From: Shewanella psychromarinicola
GTDB lineage: Bacteria > Pseudomonadota > Gammaproteobacteria > Enterobacterales > Shewanellaceae
Direction: 5' to 3'
Assembly: GCF_003855155.1 (NCBI RefSeq)
Contig: NZ_CP034073.1
Span: forward strand, 2,728,001-2,792,000
DNA length: 64,000 bases
Shown here: in pieces, positions 28,124 to 36,206 of the stretch
Layout: the number at the start of each line of letters is the position of its first letter
How positions within the stretch are numbered: the first letter of the stretch is position 1
The notes under the pieces: generated by a model
The model's input: only the letters and a program-made list of their open reading frames with translations
Told to the model about the DNA's origin: nothing
Database searches by the model: none
Position numbers and translations under genes: made by a program

Positions 28124-28282
28124 CCTATTGTAGCAATCTGTTAATTAAATTGAGCATACATTGTAAAAAACAGCGTTTCCGCATTTTGTTACTGGTAATT
28201 TAGTTACAAGAATCGCTATAATTGCCAACCAAATGGATTCGCACTACGCGATTAATCTCTGTGACCTGTGGGAACTACACTA

Positions 28283-29812
28283 ATGAATAACCACATCCAA
28301 CAATCACACGTCGGCGTTATCGGCCTTGGTGTTATGGGCAAGAACCTCGCATTAAACATTGCTGACAACGGCTACCATGTTGCAGTTTTCGATTTAGATA
28401 CTCCAAAAGTCAACGCAGCTGTGGCTCAAGAAGAAAATGAGCGTAAAGCGGGTACGGCACCGCGCATGCAAGCTTGTAATAATCTTACAGAAATGCTTGC
28501 TAATTTAGTTGAGCCTCGAGTCATTGTATTATCTGTGCCTGCAGGAGCGCCTGTTGACGGAGTCTGTAAATCGTTAATCGAAGCTGGTATTGAAGCCAAT
28601 GATATCGTTATTGATACGGGTAATAGTCTTTGGACTGACACAGTAGAGCGAGAGTCTCGCTATAAAGAACAGTTTATCTTTTTCAGTTCGGCTGTTTCAG
28701 GTGGTGAGGTTGGCGCGCGTTTTGGCCCTTCATTAATGCCCAGTGGCGATGAAAAAGCATGGCGTTATGTTGAACCTATTTGGAAAGCGATTGCCGCTAA
28801 AGTTGATTCAACCACTGGTTTACCTATAGAACGTTTTGAGCCGGGTAATCCGGTCACCGAAGGTGAGCCTTGTACTGCGTATATAGGTCCTGCAGGTTCT
28901 GGTCATTACGTTAAAATGGTTCATAACGGCATTGAATATGCGGATATGCAGCTTATTTGCGAAGCTTATCAATTGCTTAGTGATGGTTTAGGCATGTCAG
29001 CTCATGATGTCGGTGACATTTTCAATGGCTGGAATAAAGGTATTCTTAACAGTTACCTTATGGGCATTAGCGCTGAAGTCTTGCAACAAGCCGATCCGCT
29101 AACGGGTAAGCCATTAGTTGAAATGATCCTTGATAAAGCAGGTCAAAAAGGCACTGGTTTATGGACGGCAGTGAGCAGCTTGCAAATTGGTTGTCCGGCG
29201 CCAACGATTGCAGAAGCGGTATATGCTCGTGCTGTCAGTACTCAAAAAAACTTGCGTATGCAGCTAAGCACAACGCTAGCGGGTCCAGCTCCCGTTAGTT
29301 TTAGTGGTGCAGAGAAAACGGAATTTATTGCCAATCTTGAAGATGCTTTATATTGCGCTAAAGTCTGTTGTTATGCTCAAGGATTTGAGCTCATGGCGAT
29401 GACAGCAAAAGAGCAAAATTGGGCTTTAGATTTTGCTGAAATAGCTAAAATATGGCGTGCAGGCTGTATTATTCGCGCGACGTTTTTGCAATCAATTACT
29501 AAGGCTTATCAAGAAGATGTAAGCCTTACAAACTTATTGATGGCCGATACCTTTAGTCAAACCTTGTCACAGAAGCAGCTTAACTGGCGTAAAACCGTTG
29601 CGGCCGCTGTTATGCAAGGCATTCCAGCACCATGTATTAGTTCGGCGATTGCATATTATGACAGTTACCGCAGTGAAACGTTACCAGCGAACTTACTACA
29701 AGGCCAACGTGATTTTTTCGGCTCGCACACTTTTGAACGTACTGATAAGCCAGCGGGTGAGAAATACCATTTAGATTGGAGTGCGAAGCAGCGTACTTTA
29801 TCTAAAGTGTAA
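28283..29812 (+). CDS. gnd: 6-phosphogluconate dehydrogenase (decarboxylating)
   Basis: 509 residues from the ATG at 28283; the frame opens at a GTG 15 bp earlier, but the ATG suits the usual N-terminus. The Rossmann motif GVIGLGVMGKNLALNIADNG starts near residue 11. SAVSGGEVGARFGPSLMPSG (about 136-155) is the substrate signature. GHYVKMVHNGIEYADMQL (about 212-229) holds the catalytic lysine region, and QKGTGLWTAV is near 288. It makes ribulose-5-phosphate and NADPH in the oxidative pentose-phosphate pathway. The protein is longer than the 468-residue E. coli enzyme. Single gene between two terminators. Confidence 0.96.
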   Translation: MNNHIQQSHVGVIGLGVMGKNLALNIADNGYHVAVFDLDTPKVNAAVAQEENERKAGTAPRMQACNNLTEMLANLVEPRVIVLSVPAGAPVDGVCKSLIEAGIEANDIVIDTGNSLWTDTVERESRYKEQFIFFSSAVSGGEVGARFGPSLMPSGDEKAWRYVEPIWKAIAAKVDSTTGLPIERFEPGNPVTEGEPCTAYIGPAGSGHYVKMVHNGIEYADMQLICEAYQLLSDGLGMSAHDVGDIFNGWNKGILNSYLMGISAEVLQQADPLTGKPLVEMILDKAGQKGTGLWTAVSSLQIGCPAPTIAEAVYARAVSTQKNLRMQLSTTLAGPAPVSFSGAEKTEFIANLEDALYCAKVCCYAQGFELMAMTAKEQNWALDFAEIAKIWRAGCIIRATFLQSITKAYQEDVSLTNLLMADTFSQTLSQKQLNWRKTVAAAVMQGIPAPCISSAIAYYDSYRSETLPANLLQGQRDFFGSHTFERTDKPAGEKYHLDWSAKQRTLSKV

Positions 29813-29827
29813 TGACCTTCACACTTT

Positions 29828-29863
29828 AAAAAGGCGCCTGATTTTACAATGAGGCGCCTTTTT
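29828..29863 (+). terminator. Terminator after gnd
   Basis: A 12-bp perfect stem AAAAAGGCGCCT/AGGCGCCTTTTT with a 12-nt loop. The A/T tails make it usable from both sides, so it may also end menA. Confidence 0.85.
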
Positions 29864-29911
29864 AATTATTCAGGACGTTAAGTGATAGATGACATTTAAC
29901 AAATAGGACAT

Positions 29912-30805
29912 TCAGGTTAGTGAAAAGTACAATCCAACGCTAAACAGCACGCTGAAAATCATAGTTAATTTAGCGGTTTGTCCCAATATCGGATTCAATG
30001 CTTCACCAGAATTCTCGTGAAATTCGCGGCTGAGATTACGCGCAATGATTAACGAGGCTCCCGATAACAATACCGGTAATCCATCCAATGAACCTAATAA
30101 AAATCCCGCGATAATGATACCAAAAGGTAAGTAGACAAAACTTTGATATAGCACTTTAGCCTGTGCTTCTCCTATTCTCACCGCAAGGGTGTTTTTACCT
30201 GCTTTGGTGTCGGTTGAAATATCTCTAGTGTTATTGACCAGCATGATGGCAGCATTAAAAAAGCCAATGGCACAACCGAGTAACCATGCTGTTATGGTGG
30301 TAGTTCCTGCTTGTAAATAGTAACTGCCAACAACGGCCACTAAACCAAAAAAAACAAATGCTGCTATTTCGCCTAATCCATGTGAGGCAAGTGGATAGGG
30401 ACCGCCGCTATAACATAACGCGCCTAAAATAGAGGCTGCAGCAAGAATGGCAATAGGCCATCCTCCGTGAAGTATTAATAATGAACCGACTAATAATGAT
30501 GTGATCAAGCAGCCTATCATGGCATTTCGAACTGATGAGGGCGCTAGGATACCACTTTGAGTCACTCTTACAGGTCCGATACGCTCTTCGGTGTCAATGC
30601 CATTTTTAAAGTCAAAGTAGTCATTAGCGAGATTAACTGAAATTTGTAATAATACGGCACATAGCATTGAGGTAAACGCGATGAGTAAGCTAAAGTGTTC
30701 GAGTCCAATTGCCAGCATGTTTCCGATTAATAATGGACCAATTGCCGCAGGGAGCGTTCGAGGACGAATAGCAATAAACCATGATTGCATTGAGCTAGGT
30801 TGCAT
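29912..30805 (-). CDS. menA: 1,4-dihydroxy-2-naphthoate polyprenyltransferase
   Basis: 297-residue UbiA-family membrane enzyme with eight or nine helices. It joins a polyprenyl chain to DHNA in menaquinone synthesis. It begins WFIAIRPRTLPAAIGPLLIG, the MenA signature. The metal/prenyl-diphosphate motif NDYFDFKNGIDTEERIGPVR is at about residues 61-80, and the second Asp-rich block is NNTRDISTDTKAGKNTLAVR (about 191-210). Menaquinone carries electrons in anaerobic respiration, which fits the presumed Shewanella host. Single gene, convergent with gnd. Confidence 0.95.
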   Translation of the reverse strand: MQPSSMQSWFIAIRPRTLPAAIGPLLIGNMLAIGLEHFSLLIAFTSMLCAVLLQISVNLANDYFDFKNGIDTEERIGPVRVTQSGILAPSSVRNAMIGCLITSLLVGSLLILHGGWPIAILAAASILGALCYSGGPYPLASHGLGEIAAFVFFGLVAVVGSYYLQAGTTTITAWLLGCAIGFFNAAIMLVNNTRDISTDTKAGKNTLAVRIGEAQAKVLYQSFVYLPFGIIIAGFLLGSLDGLPVLLSGASLIIARNLSREFHENSGEALNPILGQTAKLTMIFSVLFSVGLYFSLT

Positions 30806-31011
30806 AATATTGTGAAACGCAGTGTTGATTAGTCATGTTAATAGCATACCAAAAATTCAATTACGGTGCAGATATGAATCTTTGCGTTGCATCACTCTTT
30901 TGCGATTTGTCATAAGATAGCTGAAATACAACAATTACCATAGAATAAGCTAGAAAACATAAGCTTAACTAAGGTAACCTTAACGTTAATCCATGTCGTA
31001 AAGAAGGTGTT

Positions 31012-31872
31012 ATGAGTCAGGTATTAAACGATTTATTGTCATTGTTGTCACTTGAGCAAATTGAATTAGGCTTGTTTCGTGGTCAGAGTCAAGATTTAGG
31101 CTTCGGGCATGTGTTTGGGGGCCAAGTGATGGGACAAGCGTTAAGTGCTGCAAAACAAACGGTTAGCGAAGATCGCCATGCACATTCTTTGCATTCATAC
31201 TTTTTGCGTGCCGGTGATGAAAAGTTACCGATAATTTATGATGTTGAAAATATGCGTGATGGAGGCAGTTTTAGTGCGCGTAGTGTGAAGGCTATTCAGA
31301 AAGGTCGACCCATTTTTTACATGATATGTTCGTTCCAAACAGTCGAAGAAGGCTTTGAACATCAAGATCTCATGCCTGATGTGCCAGGACCTGAAGGTTT
31401 ATTGAATCAGCAAGAACTCGCGATGACCATGCGTGATAAAGTACCTGCGAAAATGCTCGAAAAATTTATGGCAGATTCTCCGATTGAAATGCGTTTAGTT
31501 CACCCCGTTCATCCTATTGCGCCAAGTGCCACAGAGCCTAAACGGTATGTATGGTTGCGTGCCAATGGAAAAATCCCATCAGACCACAGCATTCAAGAAT
31601 ATTTATTAGCTTATGCATCGGATTTTAATTTTTTAATGACGGCAACTCAACCGCACGGTGTGTCATTTTTAACCCCAGGTATGCGTATGGCCACCATTGA
31701 TCATGCTATGTGGTTTCATCGTCCATTTAATATGGGAGAATGGCTCCTATACTGTATTGATAGCCCTAATGCTGGCGGTGGACGTGGATTTGTGAAAGGG
31801 CAGTTTTTTGATCAGCGAGGACGTCTTGTGGCTTCTGCCACACAGGAAGGTTTACTCAGAATGACCAAGTAG
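31012..31872 (+). CDS. tesB: Acyl-CoA thioesterase II
   Basis: 286 residues, the same length as E. coli TesB. Double hot-dog fold. FGHVFGGQVMGQALSAA (about 27-43) opens the first domain, and HSYFLRAGD (about 62-70) and DGGSFSARSV (about 84-93) are classic. The second domain contains SLDHAMWFHRPF-like sequence (ATIDHAMWFHRPF, about 228-240) and ends with the GRLVASATQEGLLR block, which holds the active-site Gln. It hydrolyses medium- and long-chain acyl-CoA. It lies 9 bp before the ybaY-like gene, echoing the tesB-ybaY neighbourhood of enterics. Confidence 0.95.
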   Translation: MSQVLNDLLSLLSLEQIELGLFRGQSQDLGFGHVFGGQVMGQALSAAKQTVSEDRHAHSLHSYFLRAGDEKLPIIYDVENMRDGGSFSARSVKAIQKGRPIFYMICSFQTVEEGFEHQDLMPDVPGPEGLLNQQELAMTMRDKVPAKMLEKFMADSPIEMRLVHPVHPIAPSATEPKRYVWLRANGKIPSDHSIQEYLLAYASDFNFLMTATQPHGVSFLTPGMRMATIDHAMWFHRPFNMGEWLLYCIDSPNAGGGRGFVKGQFFDQRGRLVASATQEGLLRMTK

Positions 31873-31881
31873 GACGCTAAT

Positions 31882-32283
31882 ATGATAATAATTAACAAAG
31901 GCATACAATTAGCGGTTGTCGCTTTGATTGCTATGATGTTACATGGATGTACGACAATCGAGCCTGAAAAACCCATTATTGTTAATGGTTATGCAGGATA
32001 TGCAGAAAAAATTACCTTGCCAAAGGGTTGTAAAATCAATATTGCATTAATTGATTTCAATACCCCAGGGGCCATAATTGCTCAAAAAAACTTTGATATT
32101 GCCAGAGTGCCTGTTCCGTTTAAATTTAGCTTACCAGCAGGGCTAATTAGTCGTGGTGTCGATTATGGTGTGGTGGCGATGATCACTTACCAAGGTAATG
32201 CGATTTTTCAGACCTATGATAAGTTCCGTGTGATCAACAACGGTCAATTTACCACTCAAGTGTTAATGAAACGCGTTAAATAG
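31882..32283 (+). CDS. YbaY-family lipoprotein
   Basis: 133 residues. The signal peptide ends in a lipobox MMLHGC, with Cys23 as the predicted lipidated residue. The mature part is a single beta-rich domain (ITLPKGCKINIALIDF..., PVPFKFSLPAG...) of the kind found in YbaY and the YscW pilotin family. It is probably outer-membrane anchored; the role is unknown. It starts 9 bp after tesB, and in E. coli ybaY also neighbours tesB, which supports the call. Confidence 0.75.
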   Translation: MIIINKGIQLAVVALIAMMLHGCTTIEPEKPIIVNGYAGYAEKITLPKGCKINIALIDFNTPGAIIAQKNFDIARVPVPFKFSLPAGLISRGVDYGVVAMITYQGNAIFQTYDKFRVINNGQFTTQVLMKRVK

Positions 32284-32385
32284 CCGCTTCGTAACCTTGC
32301 TCACAAACTCTTATCCCCGCCATTGATTAATATACTCGGCGGGTAATAATCTTTTTCCTGCCCTATTTTGTTGTTTAGGTGGTCT

Positions 32386-33621
32386 ATGACAGAGTTTACG
32401 CCAACGTTGCGCTCCCATGCTGAAACGCGCCTCATTTGGGCGTTGTGCTTAGCTTCTATGGTGATTTACATTAACTTGTACACATTGCAAGGTATGCTGC
32501 CGTCTATTGCGGAGCATTTTGATGTGTCGGGCGCACAAGCCACGTTAGTGTTGTCTGTGACTAGCTTTACCTTAGCTTTCTCGTTACTTTTCTATGCTTT
32601 GTTATCCGATAGAATTGGACGCTTAGCGCCCATTGTTATGAGTTTATGGTTGCTGGCAGCATCAAATATTTTATTGGCTTTTGCACAAAGCTTTGATGCT
32701 TTAGTGTGGGTTAGATTACTGCAAGGGATATTATTAGCAGCAGTGCCTGCTATTTCAATGGCCTATTTTAAAGAGCAGTTAGATCCAGTTTTTATGCTTA
32801 AAGCGGCTGCTGTGTACATAATGGCAAACAGCATTGGTGGCATTGCGGGTCGATTATTGGGGGGGTTAATGGCCCAATATTTATCGTGGCAATCTTCAAT
32901 GGGATTAATTTTTATTGTGACATTCATGGGGGTTGCGTTTGTTACATACTTATTGCCACGTAGGGAGATTAAACCTTCTGTTATAAAGGAAAAAATTAAT
33001 TGGCGCCGCAAAGCCAAACAAGATTTTAATGGTTTTATGTTCCATTTATCTGACACTCAAATGCGTTTGGCTTATATAATTGGCGGATTAGCATTTATGA
33101 TGATGGTTAATCAGTTTAGCTTTATTCAGTTACATATTATGGCCGAACCTTATGGACTCAGTCGTTTTCAAGCCACATTAATCTTTCTATGCTACCTGAG
33201 TGGCACCTTTGCTGCTTGGCTGTCGGCTAAATGGATTGTACGATATGGGTCAATGCCGTTATTTAGAGTGGCATTATGCTTAATGGTTGCAGGCACATTA
33301 TTAACCTTGGTGGATACCTTGACTGCGATTGTGGTCGGATTTTTGATTACCGCTTGCGGTTTTTTCTTAACTCATAGCTGCTGTAATTCGTTTGTGGCTA
33401 TTCGTGCCACGAGTCACCGTGCTAAAGCGACGTCGTTGTATTTATGTTGCTATTATCTTGGTGCATCTTTAGGTGGGCCATATTTAATGTTGTTTTGGCA
33501 TAAAGCTGAATGGAATGGCGTGGTAGTGGGCTCTATGAGTCTTTTGGTGTTGCTCCTAGTTACTATTTGGCGCTTAGGGAAACACCAAAAGCAAGTTATT
33601 GATGTTTCCGAAGTAGATTAA
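32386..33621 (+). CDS. MFS transporter (YnfM/drug-H+ antiporter type)
   Basis: 411 residues from the ATG at 32386 (AGG 7 nt upstream); the frame opens at a TTG 18 bp earlier. Twelve hydrophobic helices. The cytoplasmic loop 2-3 motif A is seen as LLSDRIGRLAP (about 73-83), with a second copy weakly in the C-half. The N-terminus has INLYTLQGMLPSIAEHF, as in AraJ/YnfM relatives that export sugars or drugs. The substrate is unknown. It ends three bases before the dctD scar, so a deletion probably brought it here. Confidence 0.82.
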   Translation: MTEFTPTLRSHAETRLIWALCLASMVIYINLYTLQGMLPSIAEHFDVSGAQATLVLSVTSFTLAFSLLFYALLSDRIGRLAPIVMSLWLLAASNILLAFAQSFDALVWVRLLQGILLAAVPAISMAYFKEQLDPVFMLKAAAVYIMANSIGGIAGRLLGGLMAQYLSWQSSMGLIFIVTFMGVAFVTYLLPRREIKPSVIKEKINWRRKAKQDFNGFMFHLSDTQMRLAYIIGGLAFMMMVNQFSFIQLHIMAEPYGLSRFQATLIFLCYLSGTFAAWLSAKWIVRYGSMPLFRVALCLMVAGTLLTLVDTLTAIVVGFLITACGFFLTHSCCNSFVAIRATSHRAKATSLYLCCYYLGASLGGPYLMLFWHKAEWNGVVVGSMSLLVLLLVTIWRLGKHQKQVIDVSEVD

Positions 33622-33623
33622 CT

Positions 33624-33810
33624 CTCAATAAAGTCGTAAGCGCCATTTTTTGAGCGTCTACGACCATAGCCATATCACCAGACCGGTTAATAGTACCACT
33701 GGCAATTCAACGTCTTGTTGTTTCTGTTGTTGCAATAAACTCAAACCATCGAGTTGCGGCATATTAATATCATATATAGCAATGCCCAGCCAATTAGCGG
33801 TAAGTTAAAA
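33624..33810 (-). pseudogene. dctD: Remnant of a DctD-type response regulator receiver domain
   Basis: Minus-strand sequence reads ANWLGIAIYDINMPQLDG, then LSLLQQQKQQDVELPVVLLTG. It then shifts frame to SGDMAMVVDAQKM and shifts again to GAYDFIE. This is the middle of a DctD/NtrC receiver domain, including the phosphoacceptor Asp. Both ends are missing and at least two frameshifts are present. It lies directly downstream of a dctP remnant and abuts the MFS gene stop. Confidence 0.82.
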
Positions 33811-33823
33811 ATACTTTAACAAC

Positions 33824-33988
33824 TTACTCACCGGGTAAACGCTGTTCTCTCAATTCTTCAAACTTAAGTGCTATTTGTTCTTTTGGCGTGCTTTCGGCCA
33901 CGAGATGCGAAAAAGTAATTTCTATAGTGTCAGCAAAAACATTAAAACTCGCCGCGAAAACTGAAGCAATAGTTACTAGCTTAGCCAT
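33824..33988 (-). pseudogene. dctP: 5' remnant of a TRAP transporter substrate-binding gene
   Basis: An ATG at 33988 opens 54 codons: a signal-peptide-like start (MAKLVTIASVFAASFNVFA), then DTIEITFSHLVAESTPKEQ, IALKFEELREQRLPGE and a stop. This matches the mature N-terminus of DctP proteins (IEIKFSHVVAENTPKGQMAL and so on, from memory). About five-sixths of the protein is missing. It is a truncated remnant; if translated, it would give a short exported peptide. Confidence 0.82.
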
Positions 33989-34352
33989 TGACTTTAGTGG
34001 CGGTGTAAAAGGTGATTGTTGATTTTTTTATGATAATTAGCTTCCTTTTTTTAGGGTTATATTTTCCTCAAGGAGCTGACTTGCTCTAGAACAAGTACGC
34101 CATAAATACTTATGAGGATAGATAATAAGAAGCAAGCATCTGGCCGTATGTTATTAATATGTAACTAATTGAGGTGTAATAGCTTTAATTTATATAGCTA
34201 TGTGGGAAGTTATTTTGTGTGAGGATTGTCACGCAGCGAGAGATGGTCATGGTTGGAAAGTCATACGTTAGCGTTGATGGTGATGTTATAGGGTAGTGGT
34301 GGCTGAACAATATGAGTTTAAATGGATTAAATAAAGAGAATTATCAGGTAAT
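33989..34352. other. Intergenic region before the tRNA array
   Basis: 360 bp, AT-rich. It probably includes the old dctP promoter; I see no ORF, and no sigma-54 site that I would defend. Confidence 0.5.
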
Positions 34353-34378
34353 AAAAAACCACCCGAAGGTGGTTTTTT
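34353..34378 (-). terminator. Terminator of the tRNA-Ala/tRNA-Glu operon
   Basis: A perfect 11-bp stem AAAAAACCACC/GGTGGTTTTTT with a CGAA tetraloop, about 40 bp past the last tRNA. It is symmetric, so it can work in both directions. Confidence 0.9.
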
Positions 34379-34419
34379 ATTAATGTCATATACTGAATAT
34401 GCATTAGTTACCAAATATT

Positions 34420-34495
34420 TGGTGGAGCTACACGGGATCGAACCGTGGACCTCTTCACTGCCAGCGAAGCGCTCTCCCAGCTGAGCTATAGCCCC
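34420..34495 (-). tRNA. tRNA-Ala(GGC), copy 1
   Basis: 76 nt with encoded CCA. The cloverleaf reads GGGGCTATAGCTCAGC from the 5' end, anticodon GGC in TCGCTGGCAGTGA, T-loop GGTTCGATCC. It is the last gene of the operon and identical to the copy at 36029. Confidence 0.97.
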
Positions 34496-34527
34496 AAATT
34501 CTAGCTAATATAACTAAAATTTGAATA

Positions 34528-34603
34528 TGGTATCCCATAGGGGATTCGAACCCCTGTTACCGCCGTGAAAGGGCGGTGTCCTAGGCCTCTAGACGAATGG
34601 GAC
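34528..34603 (-). tRNA. tRNA-Glu(TTC), copy 1
   Basis: 76 nt, 5' GTCCCATTCGTCTAGAGG, anticodon TTC in GCCCTTTCACGGC, T-loop GGTTCGAATC, encoded CCA. Confidence 0.97.
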
Positions 34604-34721
34604 ACAGTTGATACGTTATACTCTGTACCGAGTGAATGCTCATCAATGTCTGTAGGCTAAACATCAACGCTTTATAGATCATCAAACAACTCTTTCGAAT
34701 TATGTTCAACCATCTTAAATA

Positions 34722-34797
34722 TGGTATCCCATAGGGGATTCGAACCCCTGTTACCGCCGTGAAAGGGCGGTGTCCTAGGCCTCTAGACGAATGGGAC
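34722..34797 (-). tRNA. tRNA-Glu(TTC), copy 2
   Basis: Identical in sequence to copy 1, with encoded CCA; 194 bp upstream of it in the array. Confidence 0.97.
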
Positions 34798-34889
34798 ACA
34801 GTTGATACATTAAACTCTGTATCGAGTGAATACTCATTGGTGTCTGTAGGCTAAACATCAACGCTTAATTACCTATATTGAAATTCAAA

Positions 34890-34977
34890 ACCCTAAGGAT
34901 CCGAACCCCTGTTACCGCCGACTCTTTATAAACCAAAGTGGTCGATGTCCTAAGCGCTATTTCTAGACGAATGGGAC
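34890..34977 (-). pseudogene. Aberrant tRNA-Glu-like element D1 (88 nt)
   Basis: The first 16 nt (GTCCCATTCGTCTAGA) and the segment CGGCGGTAACAGGGGTTCG equal tRNA-Glu. The D-loop is 5 nt longer (AGAAATAGCGCTTA). The anticodon arm is replaced by an insert that can fold as CGAC/GTCG plus CTTT/AAAG around GGTTTAT. The 3' acceptor strand and CCA are lost. It cannot be a normal tRNA. It shares its insert with D2. Confidence 0.85.
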
Positions 34978-35095
34978 ACAGTTGATACGTTATACTCTGT
35001 ATCGAGTGAATACTCATCAATGTCTGTAGGCTAAACATCAACGCTTTATAGATCATCAAACAACTCTTTCGAATTATGTTCAACCATCTTAAATA

Positions 35096-35171
35096 TGGTA
35101 TCCCATAGGGGATTCGAACCCCTGTTACCGCCGTGAAAGGGCGGTGTCCTAGGCCTCTAGACGAATGGGAC
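35096..35171 (-). tRNA. tRNA-Glu(TTC), copy 3
   Basis: Intact 76-nt tRNA-Glu with CCA, lying between the two aberrant elements. Confidence 0.97.
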
Positions 35172-35261
35172 ACAGTTGATACGTTAAACTCTGTATCGAG
35201 TGAATACTCATTGGTGTCTGTAGGCTAAACACCAGTGCTAGTTACCTATAATGAAGAACAA

Positions 35262-35349
35262 ACCCAAAGGCTCCGACTCCCTGTTACCGCCGACTCTTTA
35301 TAAACCAAAGTGGGCGATGTCCTAAGCGCTATTTCTAGACGAATGGGAC
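35262..35349 (-). pseudogene. Aberrant tRNA-Glu-like element D2 (88 nt)
   Basis: Same layout as D1: normal first 16 nt, enlarged D-loop, the same CTTTGGTTTATAAAG hairpin in place of the anticodon, a mutated T-arm (GGGAGTCGGAGCC) and no matching acceptor 3' strand or CCA. In D2 the outer stem is CGCC/GGCG, still paired although the bases differ from D1. Confidence 0.85.
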
Positions 35350-35467
35350 ACAGTTGATACGTTAAACTCTGTATCGAGTGAATACTCGTCAATGTCTGTA
35401 GGCTAAACATCAACGCTTTATAGATCATCAAACAACTCTTTCGAATTATGTTCAACCATCTTAAATA

Positions 35468-35543
35468 TGGTATCCCATAGGGGATTCGAACCCCTGTTAC
35501 CGCCGTGAAAGGGCGGTGTCCTAGGCCTCTAGACGAATGGGAC
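35468..35543 (-). tRNA. tRNA-Glu(TTC), copy 4
   Basis: Intact 76-nt tRNA-Glu with CCA, 194 bp upstream of D2. Confidence 0.97.
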
Positions 35544-35661
35544 ACAGTTGATACGTTATACTCTGTATCGAGTGAATACTCATCAATGTCTGTAGGCTAA
35601 ACATCAACGCTTTATAGATCATCAAACAACTCTTTCGAATTATGTTCAACCATCTTAAATA

Positions 35662-35737
35662 TGGTATCCCATAGGGGATTCGAACCCCTGTTACCGCCGT
35701 GAAAGGGCGGTGTCCTAGGCCTCTAGACGAATGGGAC
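35662..35737 (-). tRNA. tRNA-Glu(TTC), copy 5
   Basis: Intact 76-nt tRNA-Glu with CCA, identical to the others. Confidence 0.97.
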
Positions 35738-35855
35738 ACAGTTGATACGTTAAACTCTGTATCGAGTGAATACTCATTGGTGTCTGTAGGCTAAACACCA
35801 ACGCTTAATAGATCATCAAACAACTCTTTCGAATTATGTTCAACCATCTTAAATA

Positions 35856-35931
35856 TGGTATCCCATAGGGGATTCGAACCCCTGTTACCGCCGTGAAAGG
35901 GCGGTGTCCTAGGCCTCTAGACGAATGGGAC
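35856..35931 (-). tRNA. tRNA-Glu(TTC), copy 6
   Basis: Intact 76-nt tRNA-Glu with CCA. First Glu gene of the operon, after tRNA-Ala copy 2. Confidence 0.97.
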
Positions 35932-36028
35932 ACAGTTGATACGTTATACTCTGTATCGAGTGAATACTCATCAATGTCTGTAGGCTAAACATTAATGCTA
36001 ATTATCTAATTAAAGATGAACAAGTAAG

Positions 36029-36104
36029 TGGTGGAGCTACACGGGATCGAACCGTGGACCTCTTCACTGCCAGCGAAGCGCTCTCCCAGCTGAGCTATAG
36101 CCCC
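36029..36104 (-). tRNA. tRNA-Ala(GGC), copy 2
   Basis: 76 nt with encoded CCA, anticodon GGC. First gene of the operon, about 65 bp after the -10 box of the promoter. Confidence 0.97.
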
Positions 36105-36169
36105 TCTTACTTAATGCTTTTGAATATGCTACCAGAATAACCTGACATCATGTCTCAACTGCGAGGCGC

Positions 36170-36198
36170 ATTCTATGCAGCATACCCAAAAGTGTCAA
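36170..36198 (-). promoter_or_regulatory. Strong sigma-70 promoter of the tRNA-Ala/Glu operon
   Basis: On the minus strand TTGACA (36193-36198), a 17-bp spacer and TAGAAT (36170-36175), followed by a GC-rich discriminator GCGCCTC typical of stringently controlled stable-RNA promoters. It begins within 10 bp of the gltX stop. Confidence 0.88.
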
Positions 36199-36206
36199 CT
36201 CGTTTT

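Larger units (their letters stand above)
34497..36028 (-). repeat. Tandem tRNA-Glu array, repeat period mostly 194 bp
   Basis: Eight units follow each other, each a tRNA-Glu or tRNA-Glu-like element plus a conserved spacer (for example GTTGATACGTTA, TGTCTGTAGGCTAAACA, CAACTCTTTCGAATTATG). Distances between successive 5' ends are 194, 194, 194, 178, 194, 180 and 194 bp. Six units hold an intact tRNA and two hold an 88-nt aberrant copy with a different 3' flank. The regular spacing shows growth by unequal crossing-over. Confidence 0.93.

Noticed and set aside
34581..35739. Four similar open frames beginning MSHSSRGLGHRPF
   Set aside because: They are read across tRNA-Glu genes and spacers; the repeats of the array explain their likeness.
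34420..36104. CRISPR-like regular repeats
   Set aside because: The repeat unit is a tRNA gene with a conserved spacer of about 118 bp; spacers are not unique and no cas genes are present.
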